This document shows, piece after piece, positions 13,256 through 20,215 of a stretch of DNA of 23,858 nt. The first letter of the stretch is position 1, and every line of letters starts with the position of its first letter. The stretch is from Gammaproteobacteria bacterium (GTDB taxonomy: Bacteria > Pseudomonadota > Gammaproteobacteria > Steroidobacterales > Steroidobacteraceae). The stretch lies in the NCBI GenBank assembly GCA_027451085.1, contig DAIDKA010000301.1, positions 1 through 23,858 of the forward strand. The letters are read 5' to 3'. Both the position numbers and the translations under genes were made by a program. The notes below the pieces were generated by a model. It did not search any database. It saw nothing but the letters and a program-made list of their open reading frames with translations, and was not told the origin of the DNA.

Positions 13256-14602
13256 ATGCAGCAGGAAGTCGACGCAACCCGTATTCCGGAACTGAAGCAC
13301 ATTGTCGAGCAGGTCCTGGCCGAGGCCCGGCGCGCTGGAGCCTCCCAGGCAGAAGCTGCCGTCAGCCTGCAGCGCGGGTTCACCACCGCGGTGCGCCTGG
13401 GTGAGGTCGACACCGTGGAATACCAGCGCGACCGCGGCATGGGCGTAACGGTGTATTTCGGCAAGGCCAAGGGTTCGGCGAGCACCGCGGATTTCAGCGC
13501 CGAGGCGCTGCATGCCACCGTGGCGAAGGCCTGTGCCATCGCCCGGTACACGGCCGAAGACGAATACGCGGGTCTGGCTGATCCACGGGACCTGGCGCAC
13601 GAAGTGCCGGATCTCGACCTGTATCACCGCTGGGACCTGGAGCCGGACCAGGCGGTGGAGCTCGCGCGTGAGTGCGAGGCGGCGGGCCTGGCGGTGGACC
13701 GGCGGCTCAACAATTCCGAGGGCGCATCGGTCGGCAACCACTGCGGCGTGCGCGTGCATGGCAACTCGCTCGGGTTCCTGCAGGGCTATGCCAGCAGTTC
13801 GCACTCGGTCAGCTGCGTGCTGCTCGCCCAGCAGGGCGAAGACATGCAGCGTGATTACTGGTATTCCAGCGCCCGCGACCCAGGTGAGCTGGAGGCCGCC
13901 GCCGCCATCGGCCGCCGCGCCGGGCAGAACGCCGTCGCCCGGCTGGGTGCGCGCAAGCTCGCCACGCGCCGGGCGCCGGTCCTGTACTCGCCGGACATGG
14001 CGCGCAGCCTGTTCCGCAGCTACATCGGCGCGATCCGCGGCGCGAGCCAGTACCGCAAGTCCTCGTTCCTGCTCGACGTTGCAGGCTCGCCGGTGTTCCC
14101 GTCGTTCCTGCAGCTCGAGGAGAAGCCGCACATCCTCAAAGGCATGGCCAGCAGCCCGTTTGATGCCGAGGGTGTCGCCACGCGCGACCGGCATCTGGTG
14201 ATCGACGGGGTGGCGCAGGGCTATGTGCTGGACAGCTATTCAGCCCGGCGGCTGGGTCTTCGCACCACCGGCAACGCCGACGGCGTGCACAACCTGTTCG
14301 TGCGCTCCACCGCCGGAGCGCCTTCGCAGCCAGAGCTGCTGAAGCAGATGGGCACGGGCCTGCTGGTGACCGAGCTGATGGGTCAGGGCGTCAACGGCGT
14401 GACGGGTGACTACTCGCGCGGTGCCAGCGGCTTCTGGGTGGAAAATGGCGCCATCGCTTATCCGGTGCATGAAATCACGGTGGCGGGGAACCTCAAGGAC
14501 ATGTTCCGGCGCATTGTCGCGGTGGGTGGCGACGTCGATCATCGCGGTGGTCTGTTCACCGGCTCGGTGCTGATCGACGATCTGACCATCGCCGGGGAGT
14601 GA
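13256..14602 (+). CDS. pmbA: Metalloprotease subunit TldE (PmbA)
   Basis: At 448 residues this matches PmbA/TldE, the non-catalytic partner of TldD. It lacks the HExxxH zinc motif, as expected. Conserved pieces include TVEYQRDRGMGVTVYFGKAKG, NSEGASVG, IGAIRGASQYRKSSFL, FDAEGVATRDR and TGDYSRGASGFWVENG, with GNLKDMFRRI near the end. ATG 13256 follows a CAGGA-type ribosome site; a longer frame from 12824 runs through darP and is a shadow. A TACAAT at 13212-13217 may be its -10. The tldD gene lies about 3.7 kb away, as separate loci are usual in this class. Confidence 0.96.
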   Translation: MQQEVDATRIPELKHIVEQVLAEARRAGASQAEAAVSLQRGFTTAVRLGEVDTVEYQRDRGMGVTVYFGKAKGSASTADFSAEALHATVAKACAIARYTAEDEYAGLADPRDLAHEVPDLDLYHRWDLEPDQAVELARECEAAGLAVDRRLNNSEGASVGNHCGVRVHGNSLGFLQGYASSSHSVSCVLLAQQGEDMQRDYWYSSARDPGELEAAAAIGRRAGQNAVARLGARKLATRRAPVLYSPDMARSLFRSYIGAIRGASQYRKSSFLLDVAGSPVFPSFLQLEEKPHILKGMASSPFDAEGVATRDRHLVIDGVAQGYVLDSYSARRLGLRTTGNADGVHNLFVRSTAGAPSQPELLKQMGTGLLVTELMGQGVNGVTGDYSRGASGFWVENGAIAYPVHEITVAGNLKDMFRRIVAVGGDVDHRGGLFTGSVLIDDLTIAGE

Positions 14603-14664
14603 CTGCAGCAAATCCTGCCCGTTTGCGGTCAGGCTGTGCTTGTTTCGACAGTTGGTTCTGAACT

Positions 14665-15594
14665 ATGAAAAAGACGGATTTTCCGCCAGCCGCTGATCTG
14701 CCTCATGCTGTCGAGGGGCAGATGACGCTCACTGTGCGCGTCATCGGGGTGCTGATCGGCGGCATGGTGGCACTGGCCATCGGTCTGGGACTGTGGCGCG
14801 GGCTGACCAGCCCGCTGCCGGCCCGGCAGGCCTGCGTTGCGGGGCTGACCATTGCGGAGGTGATTTTTGCAGCCGCGCTGATCCTGCTGGGCAGCATTGT
14901 CGAAGGCTTCGGCTACGGGCTGTCGCTGGGCACCCGCTGGCCGTATACGCGCAATATCGTCGTGCTGATGCTGCGGGGCGACCCCGAGGCGGCGCACCGC
15001 GTGCTGGCCACGGCGGTGGGCCTGACCGCTCTTGCCCTGGTCATCCTGGACCCGGCGCACATGACCTTCCTGGGATTGGGTCTGATCGTGCTCACGGCCC
15101 TGTTCGGGATGGGCACGCTATACGTGCTTGCCGGCCGCGCGCCGGCCTTCGTGCACGGCATGCACGGCCTGCTGGCCTACCTGGTGTTCCTCACCTACCT
15201 GCTGCTGCAGAACCTCCCCGAGGTGCACCTGGGGGCCTATCTCACGGCCGCAATCCCGCTGCATCCCCTGCTGCTTGCGATCTTCATGGGCGGCATGGTC
15301 ACGGGCCAGCGCGGCTTCGGCAAACCGATCGAGGAATTCCTGCATCCACGCCGGGCGTCGCAGTGGATTTTCGTGGTGCATGGCCTCGCGGCGCTGGTGA
15401 CTGTCGCAACCCTGGGCTGGCTGAGCGCGGCCTATCCGGTGGCCTTCGGTCTGGCACTGCTGCAGGCGGCGGTTGGCTTCTTCCTGTTCCACGCCGTGAA
15501 CCTGAAGCCCAAATCCCCCGGTGTGATGGTGGTGTTCCACCAGCTGATGGCGCTGCTGATCACCTGCGCGGTGGTGCTGCAGTGGCGGTGGTGA
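14665..15594 (+). CDS. Multi-pass membrane protein with a COX15/CtaA-like histidine pattern
   Basis: This 309-residue protein shows about nine hydrophobic segments, near 21-44, 58-80, 111-128, 133-156, 163-182, 190-212, 234-253, 257-277 and 287-305. Histidines sit at helix ends: H111 (in ExxHR, E108), H164 or H167, H239 and H292. Two halves look alike. Each pairs a His-bearing helix with one that reads like LTALFGMGTLYVL or LALLQAAVGFFLF, then a second His helix. This resembles heme A synthase (COX15/CtaA), whose two four-helix bundles bind heme by such histidines, but with one extra N-terminal helix and no oxidase genes nearby. ATG 14722, behind GAGGGG, is an alternative start. Function unproven. 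Confidence 0.8.
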   Translation: MKKTDFPPAADLPHAVEGQMTLTVRVIGVLIGGMVALAIGLGLWRGLTSPLPARQACVAGLTIAEVIFAAALILLGSIVEGFGYGLSLGTRWPYTRNIVVLMLRGDPEAAHRVLATAVGLTALALVILDPAHMTFLGLGLIVLTALFGMGTLYVLAGRAPAFVHGMHGLLAYLVFLTYLLLQNLPEVHLGAYLTAAIPLHPLLLAIFMGGMVTGQRGFGKPIEEFLHPRRASQWIFVVHGLAALVTVATLGWLSAAYPVAFGLALLQAAVGFFLFHAVNLKPKSPGVMVVFHQLMALLITCAVVLQWRW

Positions 15595-15622
15595 CGGGGG
15601 GTCGCTCCGTCCACGTGCAAAA

Positions 15623-16222
15623 TCAAAGGTTTCGCACGGGATTTACGGCGCCGGCCGCACGGCTGGCCATGACCTCGTTGTAGATCTTGCGACGCGAGAA
15701 CAGCCAGCGGCCATCGACGCGCCGCAGTTCGTCCTCGTAATGCCCGTAGTTGGGGCTTGTAGCATGCCGGTCCGGGTTGTCGTCGTAGTACTCGAACCAG
15801 TAGGCGACGCTCCTGGCGTGATCGCCCTGCACTGACAGCACCGTGTTGGTGACGAAGTGCCGGCGACGCGCCGGCCGTAGTGGCGCAGCGGCCGCCGCCT
15901 GCTTGTCCACGGCGGCCTTCATGTCGTGCACCAGGGCGCGGATGGCCGCACGGCCCGTGACGACTCCGCTGGCCCAGTCGAGCACGCCGTCTTCGGTAAA
16001 GGTGGCTGCGTAGGCGTCGGCGTCCTGCCAGTCGAGGGCGAACAGGTACCGGGCGTGCAGGTCCTCCACTTCGGCGCGGTCGGCGGCAAAGCGCATGCGG
16101 TCACGGGCCTCAGCGGCGGGCCGGGTGGTGGCTGCAGCCGCCGCGGCCGTGGCGCCCAGGGCGGCAGCGGCGGTGAACGGCAGCGTCAAGAGCCGGGTCA
16201 GGGTGGTACGTCGCGCTTCCAT
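15623..16222 (-). CDS. Probable exported SnoaL/NTF2-like domain protein
   Basis: This 199-residue protein begins MEARRTTLTRLL, followed by a long alanine-rich hydrophobic stretch to about residue 31. It looks like a signal peptide, perhaps Tat-like because of the twin arginine, though the motif is not canonical. From about 48 on it reads as an NTF2-like fold of the SnoaL type: EVEDLHARYLFALDWQDADA, FTEDGVLDW, a stretch of His/Arg, then HFVTNTVLSV and WFEYYDD. Such domains serve as isomerases, dehydratases or ligand binders, so no reaction is claimed. ATG 16222 follows AGGAG by seven bases; a start at 16243 is less likely. It diverges from queH. Confidence 0.8.
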   Translation of the reverse strand: MEARRTTLTRLLTLPFTAAAALGATAAAAAATTRPAAEARDRMRFAADRAEVEDLHARYLFALDWQDADAYAATFTEDGVLDWASGVVTGRAAIRALVHDMKAAVDKQAAAAAPLRPARRRHFVTNTVLSVQGDHARSVAYWFEYYDDNPDRHATSPNYGHYEDELRRVDGRWLFSRRKIYNEVMASRAAGAVNPVRNL

Positions 16223-16277
16223 GCAGAGCTCCTGCGGTGACATATGCCAGAGCGGAGCATAGCGATTTCACCCGGTT

Positions 16278-16306
16278 TTGCTTGAAAACGCGGCAGCGAC
16301 GATAAT
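16278..16306 (+). promoter_or_regulatory. queH promoter with start site at the ATG
   Basis: TTGCTT (16278-16283), a 17-bp spacer and GATAAT (16301-16306, five of six -10 matches) form a plausible sigma70 promoter. The start codon of queH is at 16313, six bases beyond the -10. The transcript is therefore predicted to begin at or next to the ATG, with no leader. No Shine-Dalgarno is present upstream. Confidence 0.55.
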
Positions 16307-16312
16307 CCGCCG

Positions 16313-16990
16313 ATGCGCGAGAAACTGACCCTGCCCGGAGGCGCTGACAAGCTGCTGCTGCACTCCTGCTGCGCCCCCTGCTCCGGTGAGCTCATGGAGG
16401 CCTTCGTGGAGTCGGGCATCGACTACACGATCTTTTTCTACAACCCGAACATCCATCCCGAGAAGGAGTACCTGCTGCGCAAGGAGGAGAACATCCGCTT
16501 TGCGGAAACCCACGGCGTGCCCTTCGTCGATGCGGATTACGACACCGAAAACTGGTTCGCGCGCGCCAAGGGCATGGAGCACGAGCCCGAGAAGGGCATC
16601 CGCTGCACCATGTGCTTCGATATGCGTTTCGAGCGCACCGCGCTGTACGCGCACGAGCACGGCTTCAGTGTCATGACCAGCTCGCTGGGAATCTCGCGCT
16701 GGAAGAACATGGCGCAGATCAACGATTGCGGCCACCGCGCCGTCGCGCCGTACGAGAACCTCGCGTACTGGGACTACAACTGGCGCAAGGGCGGCGGCAG
16801 CCAGCGCATGATCGAGATCAGCAAGCGCGAACGTTTCTACCAGCAGGAGTACTGCGGTTGTGTCTACTCATTGCGTGACAGCAACCGCTACCGCGTAGCC
16901 CAGGGGCGCGACAAGATCACGCCGGGCGTCAAATTCTACGGTGACGAGCCGTCCGAAGGCGCTCCGCCCGCAGCCCCGTCCACGACCTGA
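16313..16990 (+). CDS. queH: Epoxyqueuosine reductase QueH
   Basis: This 225-residue protein belongs to the QueH (DUF208) family, which reduces epoxyqueuosine to queuosine in tRNA anticodons without cobalamin, in place of QueG. The metal-cluster cysteines are visible in HSCCAPC (C19, C20, C23), RCTMCFDMR (C98, C101) and YCGC (C181, C183). YNPNIHPEKEYLLRKEE, SSLGISRWKN and YWDYNWRKGG are family hallmarks. Length fits. No other queuosine gene is nearby. It ends convergent with rpe, with 27 bases between the stops. The C-terminal 15 residues are Pro/Ala-rich. Confidence 0.94.
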   Translation: MREKLTLPGGADKLLLHSCCAPCSGELMEAFVESGIDYTIFFYNPNIHPEKEYLLRKEENIRFAETHGVPFVDADYDTENWFARAKGMEHEPEKGIRCTMCFDMRFERTALYAHEHGFSVMTSSLGISRWKNMAQINDCGHRAVAPYENLAYWDYNWRKGGGSQRMIEISKRERFYQQEYCGCVYSLRDSNRYRVAQGRDKITPGVKFYGDEPSEGAPPAAPSTT

Positions 16991-17017
16991 CCAGGACCAC
17001 CGCAGCCTTTCGGCCGC

Positions 17018-17686
17018 TCAGCGCGCCAGCTGCTCGTGCATGGCCTTGATGGTGGCTGCGTAGTCCGGGCTGCCGAAAATCGCAGACCCCGCGACGAAGG
17101 TATCCGCGCCCGCGGCCGATGCGGCACCGATGTTGTCCACCTTGATGCCGCCATCGACTTCCAGGCGGATGGGGCGGCTTTGCGCGTCGATGCGGGCGCG
17201 CACGTGCCGCAGCTTCTCCAGCGCCAGCGGAATGAACTTCTGCCCGCCGAATCCCGGATTGACGGACATGATCAGCACCAGGTCCAGCTTTTCCAAGGTG
17301 TAATCCAGGTATTCCAGCGGCGTTGCGGGGTTGAGCACCAAGCCGGGGCGGCAGCCCGCGCTGCGGATCAACTCGATGGTGCGATCCACGTGCAGGGTGG
17401 CCTCGGGATGGAATGAAATATACGTCGCTCCGGCTTGCGCGAAGTCCTCGACGATGCGATCGACCGGTTGCACCATGAGATGGACGTCGATCACCGCCTT
17501 GGGGTCGTGCTTGTGCAGGGCCGCGCACACCACCGGCCCCACGGTCAGGTTGGGTACGTAGTGGTTGTCCATGACGTCGAAATGGATGATGTCCGCGCCG
17601 GCGGCGAGCACTGCATCGACTTCCGCGCCCAGGCGCGCAAAGTCGGCGGACAGGATGGAGGGTGCGATCCAGTTGGGCTGCTTCAT
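17018..17686 (-). CDS. rpe: Ribulose-phosphate 3-epimerase
   Basis: This 222-residue TIM-barrel enzyme interconverts ribulose 5-phosphate and xylulose 5-phosphate in the pentose phosphate pathway. Metal ligands are visible at H35 and D37 (HFDVMDNHYVPN), H69 (DVHLMV) and D178 (EVDGGI). SVNPGFGGQKF (141-151) and VAGSAIFG complete the phosphate site. Length is typical. It starts 16 bases after the djlA stop, so the two form a likely operon. The pairing may be fortuitous, since their functions are unrelated. Confidence 0.97.
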   Translation of the reverse strand: MKQPNWIAPSILSADFARLGAEVDAVLAAGADIIHFDVMDNHYVPNLTVGPVVCAALHKHDPKAVIDVHLMVQPVDRIVEDFAQAGATYISFHPEATLHVDRTIELIRSAGCRPGLVLNPATPLEYLDYTLEKLDLVLIMSVNPGFGGQKFIPLALEKLRHVRARIDAQSRPIRLEVDGGIKVDNIGAASAAGADTFVAGSAIFGSPDYAATIKAMHEQLAR

Positions 17687-17702
17687 GCGGGGATTCTACC
17701 AG

Positions 17703-18521
17703 TCAGATCCCGCGCTTTTCCTTGATCAGTTCCCAGGCCTCGATGATCTGCTGCGTGCGCTGCTTGGCGTGCTCGATCATCGACTCCGGCAGGCCGTTGG
17801 CCTTGAGTTTGTCCGGGTGATGGCGCGACAGCTGCCGGCGGTAAGCCTTGGAGACTTCCTCGTTGCTGGCGGTGACCTCGACCTCCAGCACCCGGTAGGC
17901 AGACACCAGCGTGCGGCCGTCATCGGCGCGTGGGTCAGCGCCGCCGGCACTGGAACCGGTGCGCCCGGAACGGAAGCTGCCGGTGCGGATGCGCAGCACC
18001 TCTTCCATGTGCGCCAGCTCCAGGCCGGATACCCCCAGACGCTCCGCCACCCGCTGCAGCAGCTGGCGGGCCGAGCCCTGCAGGTCGTTGCCGGCCAGCG
18101 CGGCGCGCAGCTGGATTTCCAGAAATACCCGCATCAGCTGCGGGTGCCCGAAGCAGGCCTGGCGCAGATCATCGAGCACGGCTCCCAGGTTGAACTGCGG
18201 CCCCTTGCCTTCGCTGAAACAGGCGATCGCCACGCGTATCTGGTCCGGCGACAGGCGCAGCTCTCCCATGACCTGGCGGGCCGCCTGTATCTCCTGCTCC
18301 GACACCCGGCCGTCGGACTTGGCTACGTGACCCATGACCTGGAAGGTGGAGCGGAAGAACCGCTCACCGATCTGCGCTGCGGACAGCCGCGGGCCGGCGG
18401 GCGAATCCGCCGATCCCGCGTCGTACTGGTGCCCCAGTAGCAGTCCTATCGCCGCCCCCACGGGGCCGCCCGCGAACAGCCCCAGAAGGCCGCCCACCAC
18501 TTTGCCGGTCCACGATGCCAT
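17703..18521 (-). CDS. djlA: Co-chaperone DjlA
   Basis: This 272-residue protein has the DjlA layout. A glycine-rich N-terminal membrane segment spans about 8-30. A TerB-like helical domain runs from about 52 to 180 and includes GHVAKSDGRVSEQEI. A Gly/Ser/Arg linker (181-202) leads to a C-terminal J domain (206-272) with the HPD motif at 235-237. DjlA recruits and stimulates DnaK at the inner membrane; in E. coli its overproduction induces colanic acid. The start at 18521 is 17 bases from the purC start on the other strand. rpe follows 16 bases downstream. Confidence 0.94.
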   Translation of the reverse strand: MASWTGKVVGGLLGLFAGGPVGAAIGLLLGHQYDAGSADSPAGPRLSAAQIGERFFRSTFQVMGHVAKSDGRVSEQEIQAARQVMGELRLSPDQIRVAIACFSEGKGPQFNLGAVLDDLRQACFGHPQLMRVFLEIQLRAALAGNDLQGSARQLLQRVAERLGVSGLELAHMEEVLRIRTGSFRSGRTGSSAGGADPRADDGRTLVSAYRVLEVEVTASNEEVSKAYRRQLSRHHPDKLKANGLPESMIEHAKQRTQQIIEAWELIKEKRGI

Positions 18522-18537
18522 GCTGATATATTAGGGC
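18522..18537. promoter_or_regulatory. 16-bp divergent control region between djlA and purC
   Basis: The whole gap is AT-rich at its centre. TATATT (18527-18532, plus) can serve as -10 for purC, and TAATAT (18533-18528, minus) for djlA; the two overlap almost fully. Each lies five or six bases from its start codon, so both mRNAs would be leaderless. A TTGCCG at 18502-18507 is a weak -35 for purC at 19-bp spacing. Neither gene has a convincing Shine-Dalgarno. Confidence 0.45.
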
Positions 18538-19428
18538 ATGGCAACATCAGGCACTGTTTTCCGCACCTCGCTGCAGAGCCTGCAGCTTCTGCACGCCGGT
18601 AAAGTCCGCGACAGCTATGCGGTTGATGCCCGGTCGATGCTGATCGTCACCACTGACCGGTTGTCGGCGTTTGATGTCATCCTGCCGGACCCGATTCCAG
18701 AGAAAGGCCGGGTGCTGACCTCGATGTCCGATTTCTGGCTGGCCCGCACCGGACATATCGTGCCCAATCACCTGACGGGCCGTTCCCTGGACGAATTGCC
18801 GCTGTCACCGGCGGAGCGCGCGCAGCTGGAAGGCCGCGCCGTCATCGTCAGGAAGCTCAAGCCGCTGCCCCTGGAGGCCGTGGTACGCGGCTATGTCATC
18901 GGCTCGGGCTGGAAGGACTACCAGCGCACAGGCGCCATCTGCGGCGTGCCCCTGCCTGCCGGCCTGAAACAGGCCGCGAAGCTGCCGCAGCCGATCTTCA
19001 CGCCGGCCAGCAAGGCTCCCGCCGGCCAGCACGACGAAAACATCACCTTCGGGGACGTCACCCACCTGATCGGCGCTGAAACCGCTGGCCGCGTGCGCGA
19101 CGTTTCCATCGCGCTCTACAACTTCGCCGCGGCACACGCCCTGGCGCGCGGCATCATCATCGCGGACACCAAGTTCGAGTTCGGCCTGGATGACGAGGGC
19201 ACCCTGACGCTCATGGACGAGGTCCTGACGCCGGATTCCTCGCGCTTCTGGCCCATCGACAGCTACCGCGAGGGCATCAGCCCGCCGAGCTTCGACAAGC
19301 AGTTCGTGCGCGATTACCTGGAGACCCTGGACTGGAACAAGAAGGCGCCGGCGCCACCGCTGCCGGCGGACATCCTGCAGAAGACCTCACAGAAGTACCA
19401 GGAAGCCCTTGCGCGCCTGACGGGCTGA
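18538..19428 (+). CDS. purC: Phosphoribosylaminoimidazole-succinocarboxamide synthase
   Basis: This 296-residue SAICAR synthase joins CAIR with aspartate using ATP, the step that follows PurE. Signatures include LLHAGKVRDSYAVD near the start, IVTTDRLSAFDVILPDPIPEKG, LKPLPLEAVVRGYVIGSGW, IIADTKFEFGLDDEG and LTLMDEVLTPDSSRFW. Length is that of the longer proteobacterial type (yeast-like), not the 237-residue E. coli form. ATG 18538 is preferred, with promoter elements right beside it. It is separate from purEK, which lies 6 kb away on the other strand. Confidence 0.96.
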   Translation: MATSGTVFRTSLQSLQLLHAGKVRDSYAVDARSMLIVTTDRLSAFDVILPDPIPEKGRVLTSMSDFWLARTGHIVPNHLTGRSLDELPLSPAERAQLEGRAVIVRKLKPLPLEAVVRGYVIGSGWKDYQRTGAICGVPLPAGLKQAAKLPQPIFTPASKAPAGQHDENITFGDVTHLIGAETAGRVRDVSIALYNFAAAHALARGIIIADTKFEFGLDDEGTLTLMDEVLTPDSSRFWPIDSYREGISPPSFDKQFVRDYLETLDWNKKAPAPPLPADILQKTSQKYQEALARLTG

Positions 19429-19446
19429 TCGCCCAGGCCCTAGGCG

Positions 19447-19477
19447 GAGCGCGCGGCCCCGTTGGCGTGGCGCGCTC
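19447..19477 (+). terminator. Hairpin after purC
   Basis: GAGCGCGC (19447-19454) pairs perfectly with GCGCGCTC (19470-19477) across a 15-base loop that can add a few G-C pairs. An AT-rich stretch (AATAATTAAGTATTTA) follows rather than a pure U-run. The region from 19429 to 19593 has no other recognisable gene. It marks the change from GC-rich core to the lower-GC right end. Confidence 0.4.
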
Positions 19478-19561
19478 GAATAATTAAGTATTTACAGCAG
19501 ATATAGCGGCTGCCGGTCCCGGCTCCCGGTGCGTACCTTGGTGCGGCATATCCTGGAATGG

Positions 19562-19585
19562 ATGTATGTGCGTTTGTACATACAT
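19562..19585. promoter_or_regulatory. Inverted repeat upstream of the BrnT gene, likely operator
   Basis: ATGTATGT (19562-19569) and ACATACAT (19578-19585) form perfect 8-bp arms around eight bases, ending eight bases before the toxin ATG. BrnA antitoxins repress their own operon, so this is the natural operator candidate. No convincing -35/-10 pair was found, though TACATA (19581-19586) could be a weak -10. Confidence 0.45.
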
Positions 19586-19593
19586 ATGGTATC

Positions 19594-19932
19594 ATGCCAC
19601 TGTCAGCGCCATTTGATGGGTTCGACTGGGACGACGGCAACGGTGAGAAGTGCCAGAAGCACGGCCTGAGTATCGAAGAGATCGAGTCTCTGCTCCTTGG
19701 ACCGAGCGTCTACACGTTCGAAGACGTTGTCCATTCCAATACTGAGATTCGTTACATCAGTATCGGTCAGGCAGGAACGGGGAGGCGCCTGTTTGTCGTG
19801 TTTACCATCCGTAACATAGACGAGCGGCGTCTAATCCGGCCTGTCAGTGCTCGGTGCATGCACGTCACGGAGGCTGTCCGTCATGAACGAAACCGCCAGG
19901 CCATTGAAGAAACTCCCGGTTCTGAAAACTGA
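19594..19932 (+). CDS. brnT: BrnT-family ribonuclease toxin
   Basis: This 112-residue protein has the BrnT pattern: FDWDDGNGEKCQKHGLSIEE near the start, then a strand region, GRRLFVVFTIR and the C-terminal RRLIRPVSARCMHVTEAVRHE. BrnT is a RelE-like RNase that arrests growth until bound by BrnA. The conserved KHG and RPVSAR blocks are present, so it looks intact. ATG 19594 gives the usual length; ATG 19558 adds 12 residues over the inverted repeat and is less likely. The gene overlaps the antitoxin by 50 bases. GC is lower than in the core genes. Confidence 0.8.
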   Translation: MPLSAPFDGFDWDDGNGEKCQKHGLSIEEIESLLLGPSVYTFEDVVHSNTEIRYISIGQAGTGRRLFVVFTIRNIDERRLIRPVSARCMHVTEAVRHERNRQAIEETPGSEN

Positions 19933-20149
19933 CGAGGAAGCCGAGGAGTTCGTTGCGAACAGCGATCTTTCGGAATACGACCTTTCAGAACTGAAACCTG
20001 TTCGCTTTGAATTGAGGCGTAAGGAAGCTCGCATCAACATGCGCTTGCCGGAAGATCTTCTGAACGCTGTAAAGGGAGTAGCGAAGCGCCACGGCATCCC
20101 TTACCAGCGCTACATCCGGCAGGTGCTGGAACAGTCGCTGCCCAAGTAG
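19883..20149 (+). CDS. brnA: BrnA-family antitoxin
   Basis: This 88-residue protein follows and overlaps the toxin, as in BrnTA systems. The N-terminal part is acidic (KTDEEAEEFVANSDLSEYDL), suited to binding the toxin. The C-terminal part, KEARINMRLPEDLLNAVKGVAKRHGIPYQRYIRQVLE, is a ribbon-helix-helix DNA-binding fold of the CopG/BrnA kind. ATG 19883 is chosen because GGAGG (19869-19873) lies nine bases upstream; a longer frame from 19847 lacks that support. It should repress the operon through the inverted repeat upstream of brnT. Confidence 0.84.
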   Translation: MNETARPLKKLPVLKTDEEAEEFVANSDLSEYDLSELKPVRFELRRKEARINMRLPEDLLNAVKGVAKRHGIPYQRYIRQVLEQSLPK

Positions 20150-20215
20150 CCGGCCAAAACAAGAAAGTCCGGCTTCAGCTGGGCTGGCAATGCTGTCCGT
20201 CAGGGCTTTTCAGCC

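Noticed and set aside
82..20214. Shared 14-mer CAGGGCTTTTCAGC at 82-95 and 20201-20214, as a possible direct repeat or att pair
   Set aside because: About one such match is expected by chance in 24 kb. It does not flank a coherent element, and no integrase is present.
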